NCBI RefSeq assembly: GCF_900215205.1
Contig: NZ_OBDY01000002.1
Coordinates: 205,867 to 269,866 of the forward strand
Length of the DNA stretch: 64,000 nt
Source: Paractinoplanes atraurantiacus
GTDB lineage: Bacteria; Actinomycetota; Actinomycetes; Mycobacteriales; Micromonosporaceae
Direction of reading: 5' to 3'
Of the stretch, positions 54,392 through 63,348 are shown one piece after another. The position numbers and the translations under genes are program-made. The first letter of the stretch is position 1. Each line of letters opens with the position of its first letter. Under the pieces are notes generated by a model. The model worked only from the letters and a program-made list of their open reading frames with translations. It was not told where the DNA came from and made no database searches.

Positions 54392-56035
54392 GTGCATCGA
54401 TCTGAACCTGCCCGGTGGAGGGGCATTCTGCTGGCAGCCCTCATGACCGTCGCGATGGCCGTGGGGCTCGGAGCCGCCGGGCCACGGCCGGCGCGGGCTC
54501 TGGAGAACGGTGTGGCCCGCACCCCGCCGATGGGCTGGAACACCTGGAACACCTTCGGGTGCAACATCAACGAGACGCTGATCAAACAGACCGCCGACGC
54601 CCTGGTGTCCAACGGGATGCGGGATCTCGGCTACCAGTACGTGGTGGTGGACGACTGCTGGTTCGACCCCAACCGCGACGGCGCGGGCAACCTCCAGGCG
54701 AACCCGTCCCGATTCCCCTCGGGCATGCGAGCGCTCGGCGACTACCTGCACGCCCGCGGGCTGAAGTTCGGCATCTATCAGGTGCCCGGGGCCAAGACCT
54801 GCGCGCAGTCCACCGGCGGCTACCCCGGCGCGACCGGCAGCCTGGGGCACGAGGTGCAGGACGCCAACCAGTTCGCGGCCTGGGGAGTCGACTTCCTCAA
54901 GTACGACTACTGCAACGGCAGCGGGACCATCAACGACCAGGTCGCCACCTTCGCCAAGATGCGCGACGCGCTGCGGGCCACCGGACGGCCCATCGTGCTG
55001 AGCATCAACTCCAACAGTTTCCACTGCTGCACCGGCCCCCAGCGCAACTGGTCCGACGTGGCCAACATGTGGCGCACCACCGAGGACATCATCAACCGGT
55101 GGGACACCGGCAACACCAACGGCTACCCGATGGGCGTCAAGAACATCATCGACGTCACCGTGCCCCTGGCCGGGTACGCCGGCCCCGGTGGCTTCACCGA
55201 CCCGGACATGATGGTCGTCGGCCGGGGCGGCATGACCGACACCGAGATGCGTACGCACTTCGCCATGTGGGCGGTCATGGCGGCACCGCTGATCGCCGGC
55301 AACGACGTCCGGTCCATGGACAGCGCGACCTCCACGATCCTCAAGAACAGCCGGCTGATCGCCATCAACCAGGACAGCCTCGGCCGTCAAGGCGCCCAGG
55401 TCGCCAACGACAACGGCCGCCGGGTGCTGGCCAAGCCACTTGCCAACGGCGACGTGGCGGTGGCGCTCTACAACCCCGGCTCCAGCACCGCGACCATGAC
55501 GACCAGCGCCGCCGCGATCGGCAAGTCCGGCAGTTCGTTCACCCTCACCGACGCGTGGAGCGGCGCGGTCACCACCACCTCGGGGACCATCAGCGCCTCC
55601 GTGCCCGCCCATGGGACGGTGGTCCTGCGGGTCGGCGGCGGTGGCACGACCACCCCGACGGCGACCACCCTGGTCAGTTCCTCGTCCGGGCGGTGCCTGG
55701 ACGTTCCGAACAGCGCCACCGCCAACGGCACCCAGCCGGTCATCTGGGACTGCGGCACCGGGGCCAACCAGCGCTGGACGGTCTCCGGTCAGACGCTGCA
55801 GGCCCTCGGCAAGTGTCTCGACGCACCCCTCAACGCGACCGCCGGCGCCAAGGTCCAGATCTGGGACTGCAACGGCGGCGCCAACCAGCAGTGGACCTCA
55901 CAGGCCAACGGCACCATCCGCGGCAACCAGTCGGGCTTGTGTCTCGATGTCGACCGCAACCTGACCGCCAACGGCACCGCGGTGCTGCTCTGGACCTGCA
56001 CGGGAGCCGCCAACCAGGTCTGGGCGCGCCGCTGA
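54392..56035 (+). CDS. Secreted alpha-galactosidase (GH27) with ricin-type lectin domain
   Basis: The start GTG 54392 lies behind GAAGGAG and gives 547 residues with a classical signal peptide (RWRGILLAALMTVAMAVG, cleavage near PARA). The catalytic part starts with NGVARTPPMGWNTWNTFGCN-like sequence typical of GH27, with the nucleophile Asp in FLKYDYCN. The C-terminal 130 residues hold three lectin repeats (CLDVPN...QRW, CLDAPL...QQW, CLDVDR...QVW) of the ricin B type, which bind carbohydrate. It should release galactose from galactomannan or raffinose-type sugars outside the cell. A longer in-frame start (54320) would put about 24 extra residues before the signal and is less likely. Confidence 0.92.
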   Translation: MHRSEPARWRGILLAALMTVAMAVGLGAAGPRPARALENGVARTPPMGWNTWNTFGCNINETLIKQTADALVSNGMRDLGYQYVVVDDCWFDPNRDGAGNLQANPSRFPSGMRALGDYLHARGLKFGIYQVPGAKTCAQSTGGYPGATGSLGHEVQDANQFAAWGVDFLKYDYCNGSGTINDQVATFAKMRDALRATGRPIVLSINSNSFHCCTGPQRNWSDVANMWRTTEDIINRWDTGNTNGYPMGVKNIIDVTVPLAGYAGPGGFTDPDMMVVGRGGMTDTEMRTHFAMWAVMAAPLIAGNDVRSMDSATSTILKNSRLIAINQDSLGRQGAQVANDNGRRVLAKPLANGDVAVALYNPGSSTATMTTSAAAIGKSGSSFTLTDAWSGAVTTTSGTISASVPAHGTVVLRVGGGGTTTPTATTLVSSSSGRCLDVPNSATANGTQPVIWDCGTGANQRWTVSGQTLQALGKCLDAPLNATAGAKVQIWDCNGGANQQWTSQANGTIRGNQSGLCLDVDRNLTANGTAVLLWTCTGAANQVWARR

Positions 56036-56043
56036 TCGGCACC

Positions 56044-56083
56044 CGTGGCCACCGAGGCGCTCGAGGGCGCCCCGGCGGCCACG
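56044..56083. terminator. Possible bidirectional hairpin between convergent genes
   Basis: CGTGGCC (56044-56050) and GGCCACG (56077-56083) pair around a further GC-rich inner hairpin, between the stops of the alpha-galactosidase and the oppositely oriented oxidoreductase. There is no T-run, so the assignment rests on position and symmetry. Confidence 0.35.
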
Positions 56084-56101
56084 AGCAGACGGTTCGGGCG
56101 G

Positions 56102-57106
56102 TCAGGGGATGAGGACGACCTTGCCGATGTTCTCGCCGTTCTCGAGCAGCGACAGCGCCCCCGCCGCCGCGGCGAGCGGCCGGCTGGTGATGCGGGGCCC
56201 GGTCAGCTCGCCCTCGGCGAGCCAGGTCAGTAGCCGGCCGGCGGCGGCGGACGCGGCCTGTGGGCGCCGGGTCAGCCAGTGCGTGACGTTGAACCCGGTC
56301 AGCGTCTGCGCCGGCGCGGGGTTGTAGAGCACGCTGACCAGGGCGGCCGGATCGATGGTGTCGTCGTAGCCGGCGAGGCTGCCGTACGAGATCAGCCGGC
56401 CGAACGGGGCCAGGATCGAGATCGTCTCACTCAGGTGCCGCGGTCCCACTGCCTCCAGCGCCACATCGACGCCCCCGCCGCCGGTGATCTGCTCAACCTT
56501 CCGCGGCCAGCCGTCCCCGCGGTAGTCCACCGCGTGATCGGCGCCCAACTCGAGGGCGATCCGCCGCTTCTCCTCGGTGCCCGCTCCGGCGATGACGGTG
56601 GCGCCGAGCGCTTTGGCGATCTGCACGGCGAAGCCACCCAGGCCGCCCGCGGCCGCCGGCACGAACACCGTCTCGCCCTCGGTGAGCTTGGCCGCCTCGA
56701 TCAGCATGACGGCGGCGGCCACGCCGACCACGGTCAGGCCGGCCGCTCGCTGTGCGCTCATGCCCGGCGGGATCGGGAACAGGCCGGCCGCGTTCGCCGT
56801 GGTGTACTCGGCCCAGCCTCCGTTCGCCAGGACTCCGGACAGCCCGAAGACCCGGTCGCCCACCGCGAGGTTCCGCACGCCGTCGCCGAGCACGGTGACG
56901 GTGCCGGCAACCTCAGCGCCCGGGACGAACGGCAGCGGCGTCGGGATGTCGAACGGCATTCCCTTACGCCGCATGAGGTCCATGAAGTTGACGCCGGCCG
57001 CTTCCACGCGGATCAGCACTTCACCCTCGGCGGGACGCGGAACCGGCAGGTCGACCTGTTCGAGGACGTCCGGGCCGCCGGTCGCGCTCATCTGGATCGC
57101 TTTCAT
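56102..57106 (-). CDS. Zinc-type alcohol dehydrogenase / NADPH:quinone oxidoreductase
   Basis: The 334-residue medium-chain dehydrogenase has VEAAGVNFMDLMRRKG, GAEVAGTV and the cofactor motif AAAGGLGGFAVQIAKALG. It lacks the cysteine set for structural zinc, as in quinone oxidoreductases. It is divergent from a MarR-type gene, with two palindromes between them, so it is probably repressed by that regulator and induced by a phenolic or quinone compound. Confidence 0.9.
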   Translation of the reverse strand: MKAIQMSATGGPDVLEQVDLPVPRPAEGEVLIRVEAAGVNFMDLMRRKGMPFDIPTPLPFVPGAEVAGTVTVLGDGVRNLAVGDRVFGLSGVLANGGWAEYTTANAAGLFPIPPGMSAQRAAGLTVVGVAAAVMLIEAAKLTEGETVFVPAAAGGLGGFAVQIAKALGATVIAGAGTEEKRRIALELGADHAVDYRGDGWPRKVEQITGGGGVDVALEAVGPRHLSETISILAPFGRLISYGSLAGYDDTIDPAALVSVLYNPAPAQTLTGFNVTHWLTRRPQAASAAAGRLLTWLAEGELTGPRITSRPLAAAAGALSLLENGENIGKVVLIP

Positions 57107-57128
57107 CGAGTACGCTCCTCGGAGTTAT

Positions 57129-57159
57129 GTGGCTAGCCACAGTATTTGTTGGCTAGCCA
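57129..57159. promoter_or_regulatory. Twin palindrome, probable MarR operator
   Basis: Two copies of TGGCTAGCCA (57130-57139 and 57150-57159), the first extended to GTGGCTAGCCAC, lie 20 bp (two helix turns) apart between the divergent oxidoreductase and MarR genes. Their symmetry and place suit binding by two MarR dimers. Confidence 0.75.
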
Positions 57160-57214
57160 CGTAACTCAACGTGCTCGCCGTCACACCGCCTTCACCGGCA
57201 CGAAAGAGGAGGCC

Positions 57215-57697
57215 ATGTCCGAAGACCTGTCGAGGCTGCTGGCCGACAAGCCGAGCCTGCTGCAACGGGCGCCGCTGACGTTGAGCCTGCTCGCCTTGGC
57301 GCGGACCCTGCACGGCGTGGTCGCCGAGCGGCTGCTGACGCTCGACCTCTACCCCGGGCAGGAGTTGATCCTCATGCGGCTCTTCGATCAGGACGACCAG
57401 ATCCAGACGAGCCTGCAACAGTCGATCGGGCTCGACCACTCCACCCTGTCCCGCAGCATCCGGCGCATGCAGGACGCCGGCCTGGTGAACCGGCGCCCGG
57501 ACGAACGGGACAAACGAGCGATGATCGTCTCGCTCACACCCGCCGGCCGAGCACTGCAACCCCGCCTCGCCGAGATCTGGGAACAACTCGAGGCGCTGAC
57601 CGTCGCGACACTCGGCCAGGACGATGAAGACGGCCTGCGCAAGGCTTTGGAGGCCTTGGAGCGCGCGCTGGCCACGGCGCGCCGCAAGAACGCTTGA
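57215..57697 (+). CDS. MarR family transcription regulator
   Basis: The start at ATG 57215 follows GAGGAGG and gives 160 residues; in-frame starts further left run into the operator. The winged helix spans ELILMRLF to the wing RRPDERDKRAMIVSLTPAGR, with the recognition helix in GLDHSTLSRSIRRM. It is likely a repressor of itself and of the divergent quinone oxidoreductase. Confidence 0.93.
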   Translation: MSEDLSRLLADKPSLLQRAPLTLSLLALARTLHGVVAERLLTLDLYPGQELILMRLFDQDDQIQTSLQQSIGLDHSTLSRSIRRMQDAGLVNRRPDERDKRAMIVSLTPAGRALQPRLAEIWEQLEALTVATLGQDDEDGLRKALEALERALATARRKNA

Positions 57698-57741
57698 AGG
57701 GTACGCATACCGCCTTGACGCCACTGTGGAGCCGCACCTAA

Positions 57742-57774
57742 CCTAACGTCGTTAGAAGATCTAACAACGTTAGG
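57742..57774. promoter_or_regulatory. 33-bp inverted repeat, probable TetR-type operator
   Basis: The left half CCTAACGTCGTTAG and the right half CTAACAACGTTAGG match as inverted repeat at 13 of 14 positions around a 5-bp spacer. It lies 17 bases before the start of the secreted SnoaL-like gene. The CTAAC/GTTAG half-sites are typical of TetR-family operators, and a TetR gene lies just beyond. Confidence 0.7.
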
Positions 57775-57790
57775 AATCAAGGGGACTTCC

Positions 57791-58345
57791 ATGCGCACAC
57801 GTACCTTCGTATCGGCCTTCGTCGCCGCAGCGGCTGTCGTCGCGGGCATCGCTGCTCCCTCGGCGGCGTCGCCGAAGGAGCAGACCCCGACGGCCGGCGC
57901 ACGGTCGGTCGCCGAGCATGCGCGGATGAGCCGGGAAAGGGATGACGTGCCGGCGATCGGGCGGCGCTGGGCCGCCGCCTGGGTGACCACCGACACCCGC
58001 GATCTCGCTCGTCTGTACACCAAGGACGCCGTCTACACCGACCGCGCTCTCACCCTGGTGTTCCGTGGTCGCGAAGGGGTTGCGGAGTGGGAGACCGGCT
58101 CCCATCAGCTCATCGACGACTTCGGCTTCGAGGTGACGGGCGGGTTCCGCGGGCGCGACGAAGTCGTGGTCGAGGGAGTGTTCAGCGGCCACATCGCCGG
58201 CGCGCCTCGTCCGTTCGCGGTGCCGGCCGTGACCGTGCTGCGGTTGCGCGGCGACCTGATCCGGTCGAGCGACGACTACTACAACCGGGGTGAGATCTTG
58301 AGCGATTCCGGCCTGCCCGCGGACTGGACCCCCGCCGCCGGATGA
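57791..58345 (+). CDS. Secreted SnoaL/NTF2-like protein
   Basis: The 184-residue protein starts with a signal peptide (MRTRTFVSAFVAAAAVVAG, cleavage near APSAAS). The rest is an NTF2-like/SnoaL-like fold: GRRWAAAWVTTD, YTKDAVYTDRA, FRGREGVAEW. Proteins of this fold bind or isomerise small ligands; the ligand here is unknown. It is preceded by a strong palindrome and ends eight bases before the stop of a TetR gene on the other strand, which probably controls it. Confidence 0.85.
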   Translation: MRTRTFVSAFVAAAAVVAGIAAPSAASPKEQTPTAGARSVAEHARMSRERDDVPAIGRRWAAAWVTTDTRDLARLYTKDAVYTDRALTLVFRGREGVAEWETGSHQLIDDFGFEVTGGFRGRDEVVVEGVFSGHIAGAPRPFAVPAVTVLRLRGDLIRSSDDYYNRGEILSDSGLPADWTPAAG

Positions 58346-58353
58346 CCCCGCAC

Positions 58354-58977
58354 CTACACGCTCGACGGCAGGCCGGTCCGCCAGCCCAGGAGCAACGTGC
58401 GCAACGCCTGCTGGGCGAGCCGCCGGGCGCGCTCGTGGCCGAGGGCGCCGAGTGAGGCCATGCCGTACAACGTGCCCCAGATGATGTCGCAGGCCTCGTC
58501 GAAATCGGCCAGGACCACGGCGTGAGTGTCCGACCAGGTGCTCAGCAGTTCCTTGAGGACGGCGATGGCGGGCGCCGCCGCTCGCCGGCGTTCCTCCGCA
58601 TCGACGGCATTGCCGTTCATGACCTGGTAAAGGTACGGGTGTTCACCGGCGAACCGGACGTACTCGGACGCGAGCTGCATCATGCGCCGGTCGATGTCCG
58701 GTTCGCCGGCGGCCTGCCCGAGCTCGGCCATCATCAGGCGGTGGCCGTGGGCGACCAGCTCGAGCACGAGCGCGTCCTTGTTGGCGAAATGCTGGTAGAC
58801 GACGGGCGCGGTGTACTCGACATCGGTGGCGATGCGCCGCATGGTCAGCGCCGAGGGGCCTTCGCTCTCCAGGACGTGCAACGCGGCCTCGATGATCCGT
58901 TCGCGCGTGCTCGCGCGTTCACGGGCCCGCCTAGCGCCGGTCGGCACCGTTGTCACCTCGCTACGAAATCCAGGCAC
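58354..58977 (-). CDS. TetR family transcription regulator
   Basis: The 207-residue protein has an N-terminal helix-turn-helix (RERIIEAALHVLESEG, TMRRIATDVEYTAPVVYQHF) followed by a C-terminal ligand domain (WG-TLYGMASLGAL). In-frame starts slightly downstream are possible. Convergent with the SnoaL-like gene, it is a candidate for the protein that binds the palindrome at 57742. Confidence 0.9.
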   Translation of the reverse strand: MPGFRSEVTTVPTGARRARERASTRERIIEAALHVLESEGPSALTMRRIATDVEYTAPVVYQHFANKDALVLELVAHGHRLMMAELGQAAGEPDIDRRMMQLASEYVRFAGEHPYLYQVMNGNAVDAEERRRAAAPAIAVLKELLSTWSDTHAVVLADFDEACDIIWGTLYGMASLGALGHERARRLAQQALRTLLLGWRTGLPSSV

Positions 58978-59121
58978 CGAGCCGCGGCGCCGTCACGGCA
59001 GCCACCTTAACAACGCCGGCACCACTGCCGCCGTCGGCGATCGGCGTCTGTAGTCGTACTTCGGCCGAGGCTGGGTAAGCAGAGGTTGACAAGATCACTA
59101 TCTCAGCCGGGAGAGCCCCTC

Positions 59122-59862
59122 ATGTCTCATGCCATCACCCGTTCCTTGGACGGCACCGTCGTCGCGATCACGGGCGCCAGCGCCGGCATCGGCGCGGCCT
59201 GCGCCTACTCGCTGGTCGGTGCCGGCGCGCGGGTCGCCGTGTCGGCTCGCCGGGAGGACCGTCTCGCCAAGATCGTCAGTGACCTCGGCGAGGACAAGGT
59301 CGTGCCCGTCGTCGGTGACGTCCGTGATCCCGGTCTGAACGACGCCCTGGTCAAGGCCGCCGTCGACAAGTGGGGCCGGCTCGACACGATGGTCGCCAAC
59401 GCGGGCATCGGCGCGTACGGCGGCATCCTCGACCTCGACGACGACACCCTGACCGAGATGGTCGAGATTAACTACCTGGGTACGGTCTGGAGCGTGCGCT
59501 CAGCCGTCAAGCAGTTCCGATCGCAGGACGGTGGCGGTGACATCATCATCGTCTCCTCGGTGGCGGGCTTCCGCGGCGGCGCCGACGAGGCCGTCTACGC
59601 CGGCACCAAGCACGCCCAGGTCGGGCTGGCCGGCTCCCTCGACCGCGAACTGCGGGCCGAGGGCACCCGCGTCACCCTGATCTGCCCGGCCGGAACAGCC
59701 ACCGAGTTCGCCATCGGCGCCGGCCGCACCGAGGGCTCCCCGGACCTCGACGCCTACCTGCGCCCGGAGGACGTCGCGCACGCGATCCGCGTCGTGCTCG
59801 AGCAGCCTCGTTCGGTGCGCACCACGGTGTGGCAGCTCTGGAGCACCGAGCAGCAGAGCTGA
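59122..59862 (+). CDS. Short-chain dehydrogenase/reductase
   Basis: The start ATG 59122 lies behind GGGAGAG and gives 246 residues. Motifs are VAITGASAGIGAAC for the cofactor, NAGIGAYG, and the catalytic Ser and Tyr in IVSSVAGFRGGADEAVYAGTK. It belongs to the classical SDR group, close to the YdfG/serine-type NADP-dependent enzymes. The substrate is not known. It stands alone between TetR and LysR genes. Confidence 0.92.
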   Translation: MSHAITRSLDGTVVAITGASAGIGAACAYSLVGAGARVAVSARREDRLAKIVSDLGEDKVVPVVGDVRDPGLNDALVKAAVDKWGRLDTMVANAGIGAYGGILDLDDDTLTEMVEINYLGTVWSVRSAVKQFRSQDGGGDIIIVSSVAGFRGGADEAVYAGTKHAQVGLAGSLDRELRAEGTRVTLICPAGTATEFAIGAGRTEGSPDLDAYLRPEDVAHAIRVVLEQPRSVRTTVWQLWSTEQQS

Positions 59863-60035
59863 GGCGGCCTCATGATCGCTGAGCGTGGCGGCAGGAGTGC
59901 GCTTAACATCTAAGGCATCGCGGCGAAGCGCGCTGTTAACGTTCACGGGACCGGCGAGAGGTCAGTGCGGTGACACGGCTACACGATCCGAGCGGTGCGC
60001 CACGGCCCGTCGCGGCCCGCGGCGGCAGTCCTCGC

Positions 60036-60947
60036 ATGGAGTTGCGGCAACTGCGCTACTTCGTCACCCTGGCCGAGGAGCTGCACTTCGGCCGCGCCGC
60101 CGCCCGCGAGCACATCGTGCAGTCGGCGCTGAGTCACCAGGTGCAGCGCCTCGAACGGACGCTGGGCGTCGTGCTCGTCGTTCGCAACACCCGGCACATC
60201 GAGCTGACCGAGGCGGGCGCCCGCTTCCTGTCGGAGGCACGGCAGATCCTCTCCCAGGTCGAACGCGCGACCGCCGTCGCGCTCGGCGCCGCGGACACCG
60301 GCCCGGTGCTGCGCATCGGTGTCCTGGACGAGGGTTACGAGGCCGTACGCCCGGTGCTGCACCAGCTCTTCACGCGGCACCCCGAAGTGGAGGTCCACCT
60401 GGTGCACGCCGGCGTGCCCGAGCAGTGCCGGGGCCTGCTCGACGGAAGTCTCGACGCCGGCGTCGGGCGGGCCTCCGCCGTCCCGCCCGAGATCGCGACC
60501 GAGCTGTTCCGGCTCGATCCCCTGGGGATCCTGGTGGCCGACGGCCATCGGCTCGCCGGGCGCGCCGCCGTGCCGGTGTCGCTGCTGGCCGGCGAGCCTC
60601 TGCTGCTGCCCGACGAGAGACAGGCGCCCGAGTCGGTGCGGTTCCTGACCGAGCTGTGCCGTTCCTCGGGTTTCTTCCCGAACCGGTTCCGCGGCAGTGT
60701 GCAGGGGTTGCGGGCGGGCGCCGACCTCGTGGCGCGGGGCTGCTGCTCGATGGTGGTGCCGGAATCGGCGGTACCGGCGGGCGACGTCCGGTGGCGCCCG
60801 CTGGTCCAGCCGACGCCGCGTTATCCCTGGTCGTTGCTGTGGCGGGCGCATGACGTGCCGGACGCGGTCAGCACGCTCGTCGCGACCGCACGCTGCCTGA
60901 GCCGGCGCGAGAGCTGGAGAGCCGCCGACGTGGACCTGGCCGGGTGA
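60036..60947 (+). CDS. LysR family transcription regulator
   Basis: The start ATG 60036 gives 303 residues beginning MELRQLRYFVTLAEELHFGR, the usual start of the LysR helix-turn-helix (AAAREHIVQSALSHQVQRLE). A longer in-frame start at 59970 would add 22 residues without domain content. The C-terminal part is a periplasmic-binding-like effector domain. No divergent partner is next to it; the SDR gene upstream is in the same direction and is a possible target. Confidence 0.9.
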   Translation: MELRQLRYFVTLAEELHFGRAAAREHIVQSALSHQVQRLERTLGVVLVVRNTRHIELTEAGARFLSEARQILSQVERATAVALGAADTGPVLRIGVLDEGYEAVRPVLHQLFTRHPEVEVHLVHAGVPEQCRGLLDGSLDAGVGRASAVPPEIATELFRLDPLGILVADGHRLAGRAAVPVSLLAGEPLLLPDERQAPESVRFLTELCRSSGFFPNRFRGSVQGLRAGADLVARGCCSMVVPESAVPAGDVRWRPLVQPTPRYPWSLLWRAHDVPDAVSTLVATARCLSRRESWRAADVDLAG

Positions 60948-60951
60948 GACA

Positions 60952-62451
60952 TCAGACGGTCAGGCGGATCATGTTCCAGGACAGCGGCGGCAGCACCACC
61001 GTCAGGCGGCCGCCGTCGGCCTTCGCGTCGCCGAGCCGGCGCGGGGTGACCCGTTCCGGGTTGTGCTGGTCGTTCACCGCGTCCGGGTCCGCGTCGGCGA
61101 TGGCGACGTGCTCACCGGCGACCAGCCGCGGCAGCGACCGCAGGTCGATGTCGACGGCCATCTCCTCGTGCTGGTCGCGGTTGACCGCGAACACGACCAG
61201 CCCGCCGTCGTCCCGAAGCACGGCCACCGCGTCGAGCAGCGCGACCTCGCCGTGGGCGGACGTGTCGTGCGCCGGTGAGCGTGCCTCGACCCGCAGGACG
61301 GTGCCGCGCCCGTAGCGCGAGGTGAGGGCGTACGGGTGATAGATGGTCTGCCGCCAGGCCGGTCCGCCCGGCACCGTCATGATCGGCGCGATGACGTTGA
61401 CCAGCTGAGCCTGACAGCCGATCCGGACCCGGTCGGCGTGCCGCAGAAGGCTGATCAGCAGGTTGCCGACGACGACGGCGTCGGTGACCGAGTAGACGTC
61501 CTCCAGCAGCGGCGGCGCCTCGGCGATGGGCAGGTTCTCCTCGCCGGGGAAGCGGCTCTGATACCAGACGTTCCACTCGTCGAACGCGATGGTGAGCCGC
61601 TTGGCGTGCCGCCCGGTCGCCCGGACGTGGTCGGCCGTGGCCACGATGGCGTCGATGAACTGGTCCATGTCGACCGCGGCGGCCAGGAAACTGTCCCGGT
61701 CGTCGCCGTGCTGCTGGTAGTAGCTGTGCATGGAGATGTGGTCGACCGTGTCGTAGGCCTCGGTCAGCGCGATCCGTTCCCAGGTGCCGAAGGTCGGCAT
61801 CCGGCTGTTGGAACTGCCGGAGACGACGAGCTCGACGCCTGGGTCGACGAGCCGCATGGCCTTGCCCGCCTCGGCCGCGAGCCGCCCGTACTCCCCAGCG
61901 GTCTTGTGCCCGATCTGCCAAGGCCCGTCCATCTCGTTGCCGAGACACCACACCTTGATCCCGTACGGCTCGGCCGCCCCGTTGGCCCGGCGCCGGTCCG
62001 ACCAGGCCGTGCCCGAGGGATGGTTGCAGTACTCCACGATGGCCCGTGCCTCGTCGATGCCGCGGGTGCCCAGGTTGACCGCCATCATCGTCTCGGCGTT
62101 CACCGCGGCGGCCCACCGCTGGAACTCGTCGAGGCCGACGTGGTTGGTCTCGATCGACCGCCACGCGAGGTCGATGCGGGCCGGCCGGTCGCGGACCGGG
62201 CCTATGCCGTCCTCCCAGTTGTACGCCGAGACGAAGTTGCCGCCCGGGTAGCGGATGATCGGCACGTCGAGGCCCCGGACCAGCTCGGCCACGTCCCGCC
62301 GGAAGCCGTTCTCGTCCGCCGACGGATGGCCCGGTTCGAAGATGCCCTGGTAGACACAGCGGCCGAGATGCTCGACGAACGAGCCGTACAACCGGGGGTC
62401 CACCGCACCGATCCGGAAGGCGGGGTCGACGATCAGCGACGCGGAACGCAC
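60952..62451 (-). CDS. Alpha-L-arabinofuranosidase (GH51)
   Basis: The 499-residue enzyme has the GH51 pattern: DPRLYGSFVEHLGRCVYQG at the start, RYPGGNFVSAYNWEDGIG, the acid/base Glu in WCLGNEMDGPWQ and the nucleophile Glu in IAFDEWNVWY. There is no signal peptide, so it acts in the cell on arabino-oligosaccharides. It lies in one leftward run with two sugar ABC permease genes (13-base gap), which probably import its substrate. Confidence 0.95.
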   Translation of the reverse strand: MRSASLIVDPAFRIGAVDPRLYGSFVEHLGRCVYQGIFEPGHPSADENGFRRDVAELVRGLDVPIIRYPGGNFVSAYNWEDGIGPVRDRPARIDLAWRSIETNHVGLDEFQRWAAAVNAETMMAVNLGTRGIDEARAIVEYCNHPSGTAWSDRRRANGAAEPYGIKVWCLGNEMDGPWQIGHKTAGEYGRLAAEAGKAMRLVDPGVELVVSGSSNSRMPTFGTWERIALTEAYDTVDHISMHSYYQQHGDDRDSFLAAAVDMDQFIDAIVATADHVRATGRHAKRLTIAFDEWNVWYQSRFPGEENLPIAEAPPLLEDVYSVTDAVVVGNLLISLLRHADRVRIGCQAQLVNVIAPIMTVPGGPAWRQTIYHPYALTSRYGRGTVLRVEARSPAHDTSAHGEVALLDAVAVLRDDGGLVVFAVNRDQHEEMAVDIDLRSLPRLVAGEHVAIADADPDAVNDQHNPERVTPRRLGDAKADGGRLTVVLPPLSWNMIRLTV

Positions 62452-62464
62452 GACGGATCTCCCT

Positions 62465-63346
62465 TCAGCCCTTGAGGCCGGTGCCGGCGATGCCCTCGAC
62501 GATGTTGCGCTGGAACAGCAGGAAGACCGCGACCAGGGGAATGGCGCCGAGCACGGCCGAGGCCATGGTGTCGGCGTACCGGATGCCGAACGCGCCCTGC
62601 ACGGTCGCGAGCCCGACCGGCACGGTCATCAGGTCGGGGTTGGTCAGCACCAGCAGCGGCCAGAGCAGGTCGTTCCACGAGGTGACGAAGGTGAAGATGG
62701 CGACCGCGGCCACCGCGGGCCGGGCGAGCGGCATCACCACCTGGCGGTAGATGCGGAACCAGCCGGCACCGTCGATCCGCGCCGCCTCCTCCAGGTCGCG
62801 TGGCAGCCCGTCGAAGAACTGCTTGAAGATGAAGATGGCGATCGCGGTGGGGATCTGCGGCAGGCTGACCGCCCAGTACGTGTTGAGCAGCCCCAGCGCG
62901 TCCATCTCCCGGAACTGCGGCACGATCAGCACCTGGCCCGGGATCATGATGCCGGCCAGGATGATCCAGAAGACCAGGTTGCGGAAGCGGAACCGCAACC
63001 GGGACACGGCGAACGCGGCCAGGCTGGCCGTGATGACCGTGCCCACCGAGGTCAGCGTCGCCGTGATCAGGCTCGCGCCGAACCAGTTGAGGATCGCGGT
63101 GTCCTCCAGCACCCGCTGGAACGCGGCGAAGGTCGGGTTGTCGATGAGCCAGGTCGTCTGGGTCGTCTCGGCGTTCGGCTTGAGGGCCGTGTCGACCGCC
63201 CAGGCCAGCGGGACGAGCCACAGCAGGGCGAAGGCGATCAGCACACCGAAGCAGATGCGGTTGAACAGCTTCTGCCGCTGGTCGATCTTCGCCTGGGTGA
63301 CGCCGGCGCCGCCCGTCGTGGTGGTGGCAGTGGTGGTGAGCGCCAC
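62465..63346 (-). CDS. Sugar ABC transporter permease (MalG type)
   Basis: The start GTG 63346 lies seven bases behind AAGGAGG and overlaps the end of the next permease gene region by position only (gap of two bases); 293 residues. There are about six membrane segments and the ATPase-contact loop LEEAARIDGAGWFRIYRQV. It works with the permease upstream of it (63349 on) and probably feeds the arabinofuranosidase. Confidence 0.92.
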   Translation of the reverse strand: MALTTTATTTTGGAGVTQAKIDQRQKLFNRICFGVLIAFALLWLVPLAWAVDTALKPNAETTQTTWLIDNPTFAAFQRVLEDTAILNWFGASLITATLTSVGTVITASLAAFAVSRLRFRFRNLVFWIILAGIMIPGQVLIVPQFREMDALGLLNTYWAVSLPQIPTAIAIFIFKQFFDGLPRDLEEAARIDGAGWFRIYRQVVMPLARPAVAAVAIFTFVTSWNDLLWPLLVLTNPDLMTVPVGLATVQGAFGIRYADTMASAVLGAIPLVAVFLLFQRNIVEGIAGTGLKG

Positions 63347-63348
63347 GG

